A DNA stretch of 64,000 bases from RI-231 sp041394905 (lineage in GTDB: Bacteria > Acidobacteriota > Terriglobia > Bryobacterales > UBA6623). Below the pieces are notes generated by a model. The model did no database searches, had not been told where the DNA came from, and saw nothing but the letters and a program-made list of their open reading frames with translations. The translations under genes were made by a program, and so were the position numbers. Below, in pieces: positions 21,394-31,631 of the stretch; the first letter of the stretch is position 1; the number at the start of each line of letters is the position of its first letter. The DNA lies in contig JAWKHJ010000009.1 in assembly GCA_041394905.1 (NCBI GenBank), positions 62,001-126,000 on the forward strand, given 5' to 3'.

Positions 21394-22190
21394 ATGGAGC
21401 AGTTGCCTGGCCTCGTTCTCCCTCTCGCCCTTCTGCTGATCGGCTGCGGGCCAGCCGCCGGAGCGAACCGAAGGCGAATGCCGCTGTGGCTGTTCGTTCT
21501 GGCAGGCCAATCGAACATGGCAGGACGCGAAAAAGGTGGTGGAGGTGATCGACTCGACGCCACACCCGCGGGTTTCGCCCTGAAAAGCGGCTTGGCGGTT
21601 GGGGGCCAGCAACCGAGCCTGCACTGGGACAAAGCCGGACATCATCGGCGTTGGGCCTGGGTTTGCATTCGGTAACGCCATGGCGGAACGTAATCCGTTC
21701 CGGATCGAGCTGATTCCAACGGTAGCGTGGGCGGCAACTCGATCCGCGCCTGGGTCCCGGGCGGCTTGCACGAGCAAACGCAATCGCACCCTTGGGATGA
21801 CGCGATCAAGCGCATCCAGCAAGTCCGCGAAACGACCGGCGGCGAGCTCAAAGGCATCATCTGGCACCAGGGTGAGAGCGACAGCAAGGACTACCACGAC
21901 GAGTATCCGGCGGCAATTGCGGACCTGATTGCCCGATTTCGCTCAGAGCTCGGCGCCCCGAACCTGCCCTTCGTTGCAGGCCAGATGGGCGCGTTCTATG
22001 TGGATAAACACCCCGGGTTCGGAGATCGTGGGCTGCAGCGATCGCCGTTTACCGAATCCAGGTCCCGCACGGCGTATTCCGCCGAGGATACGGTCCACAA
22101 GGGCGACGAGGTGCATTTCGATTCCGCCTCGGCGCGCACGATGGGGCGAAACGATATGCGGCGGCGATGGAAGGGCTGATCAAGCAATAA
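21394..22190 (+). CDS. SASA-domain carbohydrate esterase (sialate O-acetylesterase-like)
   Basis: A hydrophobic N-terminus with a possible lipobox (LLIGC) suggests a lipoprotein or exported enzyme. The family motif LAGQSNMAGR carries the catalytic serine near residue 37; IELIPTAWGGNSIRAWVPGG (rebuilt across a frame change near 21725) and GIIWHQGESD (the block-III region) follow, and VHFDSASARTMGERYAAAME near the end includes the catalytic His. Frame changes near 21555, 21650, 21725, 22060 and 22150 are bridged to reach the TAA at 22188-22190. Such enzymes remove acetyl groups from sugars, often next to glycosidases, as here. About 265 residues, as expected. Confidence 0.83.
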
Positions 22191-22395
22191 AAAATTCTGG
22201 CCTCAGAGGAGACAAACGGCGACAAAAGACGACATTTGCCGGAATGACCTTAGGCAAAGCGTCGGATTCGCTCTCTACCGGTGGCAAACGCAGCCAAGCG
22301 TTTCCGGCGGGGATGCAATCCACAGTGCTGATTTGGAAGGGCTTTGAGGTTTGGATTTGGATGTGACGCCGCCGAGCTGAGCTTGGCTAGGACAG

Positions 22396-24123
22396 ATGAG
22401 CGGAAGGTCGCAGTTGGGCTGTGCCTCGCCCTGGTCGCGATGGGCAGTTGCCGTCGCACGGAGTTGCGCAGGGAGTGGTCTGGACGCCGATGGACTTCTC
22501 GTTCGAGGCACAGAACGAGCATCCTTGGAACGTTTTCCCGCCACCGCAACTTGGTCGCATATCGAGGCTGGCGAACGCTTTGCGACGGAAGCGTTCTGGC
22601 TGCGAAAATAAGACTTGGACGTTCCGATTCGCGCCACCCCGCGCTGGCATGTGGACCTTCGAGACGCACTCGGAGGACCCCGGACTCGATGGCTGGACGG
22701 GGACCGTGCGCGTTGTGGGACCCTCCGCCGATGCAGTCGCCGAGCGGCCCAGCGTACGCGAGCGCGTTCGCGCAAGCGCCAACGGATGATTCTTCGTGCA
22801 GGATGACTGGATAGCCATTCCTGCTCTGGGCGGATACGTTTTGGGCCGGGAACACGGCGCAGGCAGTCGGGAACGGCGACGGCGCGTTCTTCGAGTATTG
22901 AACGACCGCCGGGAGAAGGGCTTCACCGCTTTGCTCCACCACAAACCGTCCACGGCTTCGGCGACTACCCCTGACGATCCTGAAGGGCAAGCGAACGAAG
23001 GCGGCCACAGCCTTTACTCGATCGCGATTTCGGACGCCTGAATCCGGATTACTTCGACTACACCGACCGACGTTGGGCAGCCATCTTCGAACACGGGTTT
23101 GTGATCGCTTCGCCGCTAATGTGGTGGGGTAAGACGAAGACGTGCGCCTTCAACCCGGAACAAGCGCGGCAGCTCGCTTCGTATCTGGCGACGCGCTACG
23201 GAGCGTTCAACGTGATCTGGGCGCTTTCGGGCGAGTATCAGTACGTGTTCCGCGACTGCGGCTGGACGGAAGGGGACATCGACGCGCTTGGAGCGGCGGT
23301 GCAGGCGCATAACGCCTACCGCCGGCCGGTGTCGATCCACCCAAGCGGCCAGACGCGCTGGCCGGAACCGCACGGCGTGCAGTCTTCACGGCCATTCCAG
23401 CAATCGAGTTGGCTGGACCATCACTGGCTGCAAACGGGCCAGAGCGTCGATCGGATGTTTTGGATCGTGGAGCGAGCCGAGGAGAACCGGGCACTGGAAC
23501 CGTCTCGACCTGTGTTTTGTTCGGAGGCGTATTATGAGCGCGCGGACGATCCCGAAGGCGCATACCATTCGCGCTGGCAGGCATGGACGGCGTTGCTGAG
23601 CGGGTGCGCCGGGTACGGCTATGGCGCGCAGGGCCTGTGGCAGTTTCGGGACGAGTCGTTCGAGGAGCCGGGTAAGCTGGTCCCGCACACGGTGGAGTGG
23701 AGGGAAGCGATGAGGCTCCCCGGCTCGGCCCAAGCCGGGCTGGTTGCGAAGCTGATGCAGCCTTTGAAGTGGTACAGACTCGAGCCCGCGCGCGAGGCGT
23801 TGCGTGTGGACGGACGACCGGCGGGCAAACCAACCGCCGAGGACTTGACGCCCCCAACGCATGCGGAGATCGCAGGCGAGCTCCACGCGGCGTACCTGCC
23901 GCGCGGCAATGGCGGCCGTCACATCGAGATCGAAGACGACGGAGTGTTCGAGATGGAATGGATTGATCCTCGGACGGGTGAAAAGTCGGCGCCGATTGCG
24001 TTGACCGCGAGTGGCGGCGTGATCGCGCTGCCCGAGAGACCGAATCCCGAGGAGGATTGGGTAGCGATCCTGCAAAAGGCGGGGACAGGCAAGAGCGACA
24101 GTCCCCAGGACGGAGCGCGATGA
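22396..24123 (+). CDS. DUF5060 plus DUF4038-type glycoside hydrolase-like protein (frameshifted N-terminus)
   Basis: The N-terminal beta-sandwich (DUF5060-like) is seen in KTWTFRFAPPRAGMWTFETH and GLDGWTGTVRVV. The central barrel starts at LNPDYFDYTDRRWAAIFEHG and includes FNVIWALSGEYQY and RPVFCSEAYYERADDPEGAY, features of the DUF4038/apiosidase-like family. The C-terminal beta domain (GELHAAYLPRGNGG) follows the DUF5605-like pattern. From 23101 to 24123 the frame is open; the first 700 bases need three or more frame changes. The start is uncertain: ATG 22396 is the best candidate, and a signal-like VGLCLALVAMGSC is readable there in another frame. The enzyme probably acts on plant-type glycans. 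The 205 bases before it (22191-22395) hold no gene that I can see. Confidence 0.75.
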
Positions 24124-26094
24124 GGAAGGCGATTTGGCTGGCGCTGCTGATCGTGGCGCTGCTTGGCGGCGCGGAATGGGAGCGCGCGACGCCGGCGGAG
24201 GCGGGGCTGGAGACGCGCTGGCTGGATGCGGCGCGCGACTATGCGCTGACCGGCGGCGGCTCAGGCGTCGTCATTCGGGGCGGGAAGCTGGTGTATTCGT
24301 GGGGTGATGTCGATGCGCTCTATGACTTGAAGTCGTCGACGAAGTCCTTTGGCGCGACGGCGCTGGGAGTGGCGGTCTCCGACGGCAAGGTCACCCTGGA
24401 CGAGAAAGCCGCCGAGTGCCTGCCGGGCTTTGCGACGCCTCCGCCACAGAATCGCCTGAACAGTTGGATCACCGAGGCGACACTGTTCCACTTGGCGACG
24501 CAGACCGCCGGGTTCGCCAAGCCCGGGGGCTATGAGCAAATCTTGACGCAACCTGGCGAGGAATGGGCTTACTCGGATGGAGGACCGAACTGGCTGGCCG
24601 ATTGCCTGACCCACGTCTACAAGCAGGATCTACAAGAGCTGATGTTCGACCGCGTGTTTGGGCCGATCGGCATTGAGCGAGAAGACTTGCGCTGGCGCAA
24701 CAACCAGTACCGCACGCATGAGATGGAAGGCGTTGGACGGCGCGAGTTCGGCTCCGGCATCCATGCCAACGTCAAGGCGATGGCGCGCTTGGGTTGGCTG
24801 TGGCGCCAAGGCGGGGCTTGGGAGGGAAAACAGATCCTGCCATCCGATTTGTGGCGCGCGCGACGCGGCCACAGCCGCCGGAGCTAGCCGGATTGCCCGT
24901 ACGCGATCCTGAGCACTACCCCGGGCGGCGAAACACTACGGAATGCTGTGGTGGACGAATGGCGACGGTGCAATCAAAGGCGTACCGCGCGACGCGTTCT
25001 GGTCAATGGGGCTTTACGACTCGCTCATTCTCGTGATGCCGAGCCTGGACATCGTGGTGGCGCGCGCGGGAAAGAGCATCGGCGATGGGGACTGGCGCGG
25101 TTCGGACTACGGCAAGCTTGCGCCTTTCTTCCGTCCGTTGGTGAAGGCGACCGGAGCGCCGTATCCGCAGAGCGAGGTAATTCTCGGCGTGCGTTGGCTC
25201 GCCGGAGACGATCGTACGCAAGGCCAAGGGCGGCGACAACTGGCCGCTGACCTGGACGGCGGACGATGCGCTGTTCACGGCCTACGGAGACGGCTGGGGC
25301 TTCGAGCCACGTGTTGAAACAAAATCAGCTTGGGCTTCGCGAAGGTGACGGGCGGCCCGGACGATTTTGAAGGGGTCAACGTGCGCACGGAGAGCGGCGA
25401 GAGGCTCGGACAGGGAGCGAAGGGGAAGAAGGCGAGCGGCCTGTTGATGGTGGACGGAACACTCTACATGGCGGTCCGCACGGGCAATGCGCAGCTTGCG
25501 TGGTCGGAGGACGGCGGCGCGACGTGGACCTGGAGCGATTGGAAGTTCGAGGCGCTTTGGCGCGCCGAGCTTTCTGAACTTCGGCAAGAACTATGCGGGC
25601 GCACGGGATGGCTACGTGTACCTGTATTCGCAGGACGCGGACAGCGCCTACGAGGGCGCGGACGCCCTTGTGTTGGCGCGTGTACCGAAAGAGCGCATCT
25701 GGTGGTGAAAGAGGCCTACGAGTACTTTTCTGGCATGCGTGACGATGCTCCGCCGTGGTCGTCCGATGTGGCGACGCGGGCAGGAACGCTCGTGAATCCT
25801 GAGGGTGTATCGCTGAGCGTCAGCTATGATGCCGGGCTGGGACGCTATCTGCCTGCGTGATTCTGCCAGAAGACGATACGCGATTTGAGTGGCGGGTTCA
25901 GCGTGTTCGAAGCGCCGGAGCCTTTGGGGCCCTGGCGTACCGTCTACTACTCCGAAGAGTGGGATGTGGGCTGGCGAAACCTGTCACTTTCCGACAAAGT
26001 GCGGATGAGCGAGGACGGCAAGACCGTAAACATGGTGTTTTCGGGAGACGATTCCTTTTCGGTCCGCCAAGCCGTGTTTGAGACGAGTCATTGA
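24120..26094 (+). CDS. Serine hydrolase (beta-lactamase family) fused to a DUF4185-like domain (frameshifted)
   Basis: The ATG at 24120 overlaps the previous stop (ATGA). After a signal peptide (MRKAIWLALLIVALLGGAEW) comes a class C beta-lactamase-like esterase domain: SSTKSF, with the SXXK nucleophile, near residue 70, and a YSD motif in EEWAYSDGGPNWLA near residue 142. The domain ends near 25190. In other frames the sequence goes on without a stop into AKGGDNWPLTWTADDALFTA and YGDGWGFEP, a DUF4185-like beta-propeller, with AWSEDGGATWTWSDWKF as an Asp-box, ending FETSH at 26094. Frame changes near 24860, 24925, 25190, 25315, 25555, 25710 and 25855 are bridged, giving about 657 residues. Two adjacent genes are possible, since the junction lies in a region of frame errors. 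Confidence 0.7.
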
Positions 26095-26097
26095 GCG

Positions 26098-26758
26098 ATG
26101 GTTCTGGTTTTCGACGTCAACGAGACGCTTTTGATCTGTCCGCGCTCGATCCGCACTTCGAGCGACTGTTTGGCGATGAGTCGGTGCGAAGCGTGGTTTG
26201 GCGCAAGTCCTGGCAGACCGGCGATGACGCTCACGCTCACACGCGCGGGCGGACTTCAGCGAGGCCGGGCGAAGCGCGCTACGGTCGGTCGCGCAGCAGC
26301 GGCGAGTGAAGCTGAAGCCCGAAGACGAGGCGGCGGTATTCGAGCAAATGTGGTCGCTGCCCGCGCATGGGGATGTGATCCCAGCGCTCGAGCGTTTGCA
26401 GAACGGCGATTCGCATGGCGGCGTTGTCGAACTCTTCCGAGACGGCGTTGGCGGCGCAACTTTCAAACAGCCGGCGTGGCGCCTTACTTCGAACGGGCGC
26501 TTTCCGTCGACTGCGTACAAGTTCAAGCCGCACCCTGATGTGTATCGAATGATGCCGCGAGCTTCGGGTTAGGCCTGAAGAAATGACCCTTGTGGCAGCT
26601 CACGCTTGGGATGTGACGGGAGCGATTCGCGCCGGGTGCCGAGGGGCGTTCATCGCTCGCGGCGGCAAGGCGCCATGCTGCTCGACGAGCAACCGGAGAT
26701 CATCGGCGGCGATCTCGGCGAGGTTGCGGACGTGGTGCTGGCCCAGTACAAGCGTTGA
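26098..26758 (+). CDS. HAD-family hydrolase, haloacid dehalogenase type II-like (frameshifted)
   Basis: The start MVLVFDVNETLL carries the nucleophile Asp of HAD motif I (FDVNETLLD) at residue 6. Other pieces are HGDVIPALERLQNG (motif II zone), KFKPHPDVYRMM (Lys of motif III) and LVAAHAWDVTGAIRAGCRGA (motif IV, with Asp), the layout of L-2-haloacid dehalogenases. The frame changes near 26140, 26200, 26280, 26420, 26510, 26575 and 26685. The stop is TGA 26756-26758. It is separated by 3 bp from the hydrolase upstream. Whether it acts on halogenated acids or on phosphoesters cannot be told. Confidence 0.78.
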
Positions 26759-26836
26759 CAGGCTCGATGGCGGGCTTCGCTATCCTGGGGCGAAGGATGC
26801 CCGCGCGCGAATGTCTGCTACCTGCCTGATCACGGA

Positions 26837-27871
26837 ATGCTGTCGCATTACCCATTCATCGTCAAGAACTTCCGGGCCTACTTTGGCAACCTGTGGCGCT
26901 GCAAGGTGATGGGGTCGAGCGTGGTGACGCCTTACTCGGCAGTCTTCACGCGACCCACAAGTGCAACCTGGATTGCAGCGACGCCAGAAGAACCCTGAGG
27001 TCTTCGAAGAAGTCGATACCGAGGCGACGATGCGCATCTTTGCGAATATTCGCAAGGACGTCGACACTCTGCTCATCACAGGCGGCGAATGCCTGATGCG
27101 CGGGGACATCGAGGAGCTGGTGCGGCGGGCGAAGCAGGAGATCGGGTTTCGCTCGGTGTTAGTGGTGACAAACGGCGTGCTGCTCGACAAGCGCAAGTCG
27201 ATCTTGCCGCATCTCAACGGGCTGATCGTGAGCTTGGATGCGACAGGCACCGACCGAGCCCATGTCGAAGTCCGCGCAGGTTCCGCGCGTGCTCGACAAC
27301 TTGATGCTCGCCAAGCAGACGTTGCGGCCGGATGCGATCACGATCAGTTGCGTGTTGGATCTGTGGAACTCGGACGAGGCCGAGCGATCCTCGCGTTTTG
27401 CCAGGAGCACGGGTTCCAGTTTTCGGTGCAATCGTCGCAGAACAATGGGAAGTTCCCCAGCTTCCAGTTCCTCGAGGACGAACGCTATCAGGCGTTCGTC
27501 GACAAGCTGATCGCGATGCGCAAGGCGCGGACGGCGCGCATCAACGGGACGCCGAAGCTGCTCGAGACGCTGCTGCGCTTCGAGGAGTTCGAAAGTGCTA
27601 CCGACGATGTTTCCGCGGGTGTACCCCAACGAGGATGTCGCTCTACCCGTGCGAGGAGTGTTGCGCAAGATAGCCGGCAACATTTTGGAAGAGGGTCGAT
27701 CGCGAAGTGCTTTCGGCACGGGCGCAAGCTCTATGGCGAAACGCCGCAGTGTAAGAACAACTGCTTCCTGTTTGGGAACGTGTTGTCGTCCTACTACGTG
27801 GAAGACTTTTGGGGATTGGCGGGGGATACGATCCGGCCGAGCTAGTGCGCTGGCTGAGCGCAGCAGGCTGA
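26837..27871 (+). CDS. Radical SAM protein (frameshifted)
   Basis: Starting MLSHYPFIVKNFRAYFGNLW, it reaches the iron-sulfur site THKCNLDCS followed, in another frame, by CQKNPEVFEEVD, giving CX3CX2C. DTLLITGGECLMRGDIEELV (the GGE motif that contacts SAM) and VLVVTNGVLL come next. The second half has VLYPCEVLRKIAGNILEEG and CFRHGRKLYGETPQCKNNC, a cysteine-rich tail like SPASM/twitch domains that bind extra clusters. Frame changes near 26980, 27255, 27375, 27600 and 27640 are bridged. The end is probably GYDPAELVRWLSAAG with the TGA at 27869-27871, because the given frame runs off after a GGGGG run at about 27820. Peptide or small-molecule substrate unknown; no precursor peptide is seen. Confidence 0.8.
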
Positions 27872-28600
27872 GGGCGCGCGGGCAGCTCGCGAACGCTGTG
27901 GATCGCATGGGCGGCGGTTTCAGCAGGTGCTTGCTAAACGCGCCGATGTAACGAAACCGAAGGACATTACCATCGTCGAAGGTGAGCTCGAGCTCGCAGG
28001 CCGCTTTGCGATTGACCGACGTTTCTTTGACGGGCGGGTCCTTCGCCTTCGGAGACGTAGACGGGCACGTAGGGCTCGCCGGCGACACGGATCGAGCGAA
28101 TCCTGCGGATGTCGAAAGCCGAGTGCAGCTCGCCAGGGGCTGCGTTTGGGGACGAGCGGTGAGATGCTCGCCGCGGATGAGCAGGTAGAGCGCTTTGGGC
28201 CGCGGGCTCGAGGCGTCCGGTAGGGCCCGGCACTCCGCTGCCACCGTTGAGCAGGCACAGGCGCGATGGCGGTGCTGCAGCTTGCGTTCGCGGTCGGGGT
28301 CGGCGGCGGGTCTGTAGAGCGCGCGAAGAGCGCGACCTCATCCGCTGAGCGCGAGCCAGACGAGCGAGGGGCGGTCGCCGTCGACCAAGCGCCAAATGAT
28401 GGGCGCGCGCTGGGCAAGCAGGGTGAAGCGAACGGCGTTCCACCACGGCCGGCGGCGCCAGCGGCGCACTAGAGGGACGATCAGCACGAACCAGAAGGCG
28501 GCGTAGAGCAGGATGCCGAGCGCGCGCGGAAGGCCGAAGGGACGGAGCGGGTCGCGCGTTCGCGGCCTTGCCCGTGATGCGGGTCGGCGGGTTTGGTCCC
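27872..28600 (-). CDS. Hypothetical membrane protein downstream of glmM (frameshifted)
   Basis: Read from about 28600 on the minus strand: PFGLPRALGILLYAAFWFVL (membrane helix), then VPLVRRWRRRPWWNAVRFTL, APIIWRLVDGDRPSLVWLAL, then in other frames RPKALYLLIRGEHL, FDIRRIRSIRVAGEPYVPVY and ELELTFDDGNVLRFRYIGAF. The C-terminal part has a strand pattern like a PH-type or immunoglobulin-like domain. No family is recognised. It follows glmM on the same strand and converges on the radical SAM gene. Its exact ends are uncertain because frame changes occur near 28580, 28340, 28110 and 27925. Confidence 0.5.
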
Positions 28601-28603
28601 TGG

Positions 28604-29976
28604 CTATGCGGACTGCGACGGGCGCGCCTGGGGCGCCAAGCTCGGCCTTCGAAGGTATGCTGCAGCGGATTCGCACAGCTCGTCCACGTCCGCGTGCGTC
28701 GTGGCGGCTTGATCATGATGCGCAGCAGGGGCTCGGTACCGGAGTAACGTGCACGAGCACAGCGGCCCTGGTCGCCCAGGCGGCGCTCGCGGCTGCGATG
28801 GCATCGGCCAGGACGGGATCGGTGGCGATGTCTGGCTTGGCCTTGACGCGTACGTTGACCAACCGCTGCGGGAAGACGACGAGGCGCTGGCGCATCTGGC
28901 TGAGAGGCTCGCCTGAGTCGCTCAAGACTTCGAGCATCATTCGAGCCGTGAGAAGCCCGTCGCCGGTGTTTGCCCAGCGCTTGAAGATGATGTGGCCGGA
29001 CTGTTCGCCGCCAAGCTCGGATCCGGAGGCGACCATTTCTTCGAGCACATACTTATCGCCGACGGCGGTGCGCGCCATCGCGATGCCGGCTTCGCGCAGC
29101 GCTGCCTCGAGGCCCATGTTCGCCATGACGGTGGTGACTCAGGGCGGCGGCCGGGGAGGGCGCCCTTTGGTCGAGGTAACGGCCCGCTAGAGGAGAATTG
29201 CGTCGCCGTCGACCACGGAGCCGTCATCGGCCACGAGCAAGGCGCGGTCGGCGTCCCCGTCGAAGGCGACCCCGAGGTCAGCACCGGACTGGCGGACCTT
29301 TTCCTGCAAGCGCTCAAGGTGTAGCGAACCGCAGTCGACGTTGATGTTGCGCCCGTCGGGCTGGTCGGCAAGACTTCCGCTTCGATGCCAAGGGAATCGA
29401 AGTAGCGCCCGGCGAGGTTGCTGGCGGCGCCGTTGGAGCAATCGACGGCGAGCCGCAAAGGCTTCAAACGCTTTCCGGGTCTCCGGCGGAGAGCAGGGTG
29501 GGCGAGGTAGCGGGCTTCGAGGTCCGGGTCGACTTCGAGAGCCCGTCGATGTGGCTGCAGATTTTCGTCGAGCACGGCGAAGATGCCGTCCTCGACTTCG
29601 TGCTCAATCGCATCGGCGAGCTTGTAGCCGTTCGAGCCGAAGACCTTGATGCCATTGTCCTCGAAGGGATTGTGTGAAGCCGAGATCATGACTCCGGCGG
29701 CGAAATCGCCGGCTTCGTGAGGTAGGAGACGCCGGCGGTAGGCAGCACTCCGGCAAACCGGGACTGGATGCCGGCGTCTTCCAGGCCGGCGGCGAGACAT
29801 TCGGCGATCTCAGGCCCTGACTCGCGGGTATCCATGCCAATTAAAACGGCGCCGCCGCCCGTAGCGCTGAGGCGGCGTCCCAGGGCGAGCCCGGCCGCAT
29901 AGACCGTGGGCGGATCGAGGGGGTACGTCCCGGCCACCCCGCGAATACCATCCGTTCCGAAGAGTCGTTTTGCCAT
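28604..29976 (-). CDS. glmM: Phosphoglucosamine mutase GlmM (frameshifted)
   Basis: GlmM converts glucosamine-6-phosphate to glucosamine-1-phosphate for UDP-GlcNAc and so for peptidoglycan and LPS. The start MAKRLFGTDGIRGVAGTYPL is nearly universal in the family. The phosphoserine loop is in GVMISASHNPFEDNGIKVFG near residue 100. VDCSNGAASNLAGRYFDSLG, the metal-binding DxDxD region (FDGDADRALLVADD, in another frame) and GGEQSGHIIFKRWANTGDGL follow. The C-terminal phosphate-binding YSGTEPLLRIM is readable near 28730. Frame changes near 29720, 29510, 29330, 29160 and 28740 are bridged. It is the third gene of the cdaA-cdaR-glmM cluster, 25 bp after cdaR. Confidence 0.93.
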
Positions 29977-30001
29977 GAATTATCAGGATCCCAAGAAAAA
30001 G

Positions 30002-30656
30002 CTAACGGCTGCGCATGCGGACTTCGACCGTGACCTCGGCGTTCGAGGTGAAGCGCAAGTACGTCGGCGAGGAAGGCGGTGGTGCGGAAGCTGCGCGTTC
30101 CGACCTCGCCCGCCAGACTGATCGGGTCGGTGGAAACCTGCTCGATCAAGGCGATCCGATCGGCGGGCCCGGCGATCATGAGGGAAGGAGGGTCGACCAA
30201 GTAACCGTCGAGAACGTAACCCGGCGGGATTTCGCCCACGAACTGCGGCGCGACTTCGACGAGCTTTTCGCTGCGGTCCTCGAGAGTGAAGCGCAACTGC
30301 GAGGGCGTCGCTTTCACGAATTCGACGCTGCGAGGGAGGTTCAACGAAGAGGCATCGACATTGACGGTGCGCTCGCCGGGGCCATACACTTCGTCGCAGC
30401 TCACTGAGACGACGAGGCCTTTCTGGCCCAGGCCGCGCAGGCGATCGTGGCGTCCACGGAGCAGCACCGAGATGGGCTCGATTTGATCTTGGGTTGACCT
30501 CGAGACCCTCCGGCACATTGCGGAAGCGCACGGTCGCCTGGAGCGGGCTTGGCCCGGAGCTTTGCACGTTTGCATACGCCCACAGCGCGACCGCCGCCGA
30601 CAGCGCAAGGGCCTGGCGAAGAGGTTGCTGGTCAGCGTGTTGCTCGAGCGAGGCAC
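30002..30656 (-). CDS. cdaR: CdaR/YbbR-domain protein, regulator of CdaA (frameshifted)
   Basis: A GTG at 30656 starts a short cytoplasmic part and one membrane helix (QALALSAAVALWAYANVQ), followed by YbbR-like repeats: ATVRFRNVPEGLEV and SVEFVKATPSQLRFTLEDRS, then DGYLVDPPSLMIAGPADRIA. The end AEVTVEVRMRSR and a stop at 30002 come from a frame change near 30060. CdaR is an extracytoplasmic membrane protein that controls the diadenylate cyclase in other bacteria. It lies 4 bp after cdaA, so coupling is likely. About 217 residues. Confidence 0.82.
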
Positions 30657-30660
30657 GGAG

Positions 30661-31559
30661 CTAAGCAAACTCCCTAACTGCGTTCGGAGGCGACGGCGGA
30701 GAGGCGGCCGGCGGAACGGCTGCGAAGTTGCTCTTTCGTGATCTGGGCATATGCCTGCCTGGGCGGCGGGCTCGACCCGGCCGTGCGGCGGCGCGACCAC
30801 GGGCCCGAGCGCCTCAATCATACGGAGACGCAGGCGGTCGATCGAAACGCCGCGTTCGATGGCGCCCGAAGCGGTGATCGAGATCCGCCTGTCGGTTTCG
30901 GAGACGACCAGGGCAATGCAGTCGCTTCTCGGTGACGTTGATAGCGGCGGCGCAGTGCCAAGTGAGGAGACGAGGCCTGGATTCGTCGTCAGGGGCAAGA
31001 AACAGGCTGCGGCGGCGATGCGTGATTTCTGAATGATGACTCCGCCATCGTGCATGGGCGAGGTGCGCTGGAAGATGCTGACCAATAGATCCGACGACAG
31101 ACGCGCATCGAGCGGCACACCACTCTGCACGAAGGTCTTGAGGCCGCTCTCACGCTCGATCACGATGAGCGCGCCGACACGGCTGGCGGCAAGTTGGCTG
31201 AGGGCGAAGACGATGTCCTCATACTCGTGCTTCTGGCGACGCGAGCCCCCGCTACGGGTGAACTTGAGCGCAAGTCCGCGCAGCGCTGCCCGGATTTCAG
31301 TCTGAACATGTATTAATCAGAGCCAGTCCAGAGTAAAGAGCACCTCCAGGACGTTTTGTATGGCGGTCAATCCAGCGAGGTCAGGCCAGCCAGTAAGCAG
31401 CGATGAGAATGGCAAAGCCGAATGCAACCGCACTGCTCAGCTGCCGCGCATGACGCGAATGAGCTGGAGACGGTAGGCGAGAATGGCGATCTCGACCAAG
31501 GACCGCAAAGTGTGCCAAAGTCCCTGCCCGAAGATCGCATCAATGAGTTGACCCAGCAT
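30661..31559 (-). CDS. cdaA: Diadenylate cyclase CdaA (DisA_N/DAC domain, frameshifted)
   Basis: CdaA makes cyclic di-AMP from two ATP. The start MLGQLIDAIFGQGLWHTLRS is in front of membrane helices (LVEIAILAY, AFAILIAAYWLAGL) that anchor the enzyme. The DAC domain holds GALIVIERESGLKTFVQSGV, then DARLSSDLLVSIFQRTSPMH followed by DGGVII (the DGG motif), and SLGTRHRAA, where the RHR motif is visible only in a different frame near 30955. The C-terminal tail AVPPAASPPSPPNAVREFA ends at the TAG at 30663-30661. Frame changes near 31470, 31440, 31380, 31320, 31260, 31190 and 30955 are bridged. It is divergent from the BNR gene, with 72 bp between the starts. Confidence 0.88.
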
Positions 31560-31631
31560 TTGGCGCTGAAATTTCCCCCAGTTTAGCGGAAGGTTTGCGG
31601 GTTCTCGTGGATTTACTAGACGGTTGATAGA

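Noticed and set aside
24120..25190. An antibiotic-resistance beta-lactamase
   Set aside because: The SXXK fold is that of the general esterase/DD-peptidase-like group, with a fused propeller and glycan genes around it; nothing indicates a resistance enzyme.
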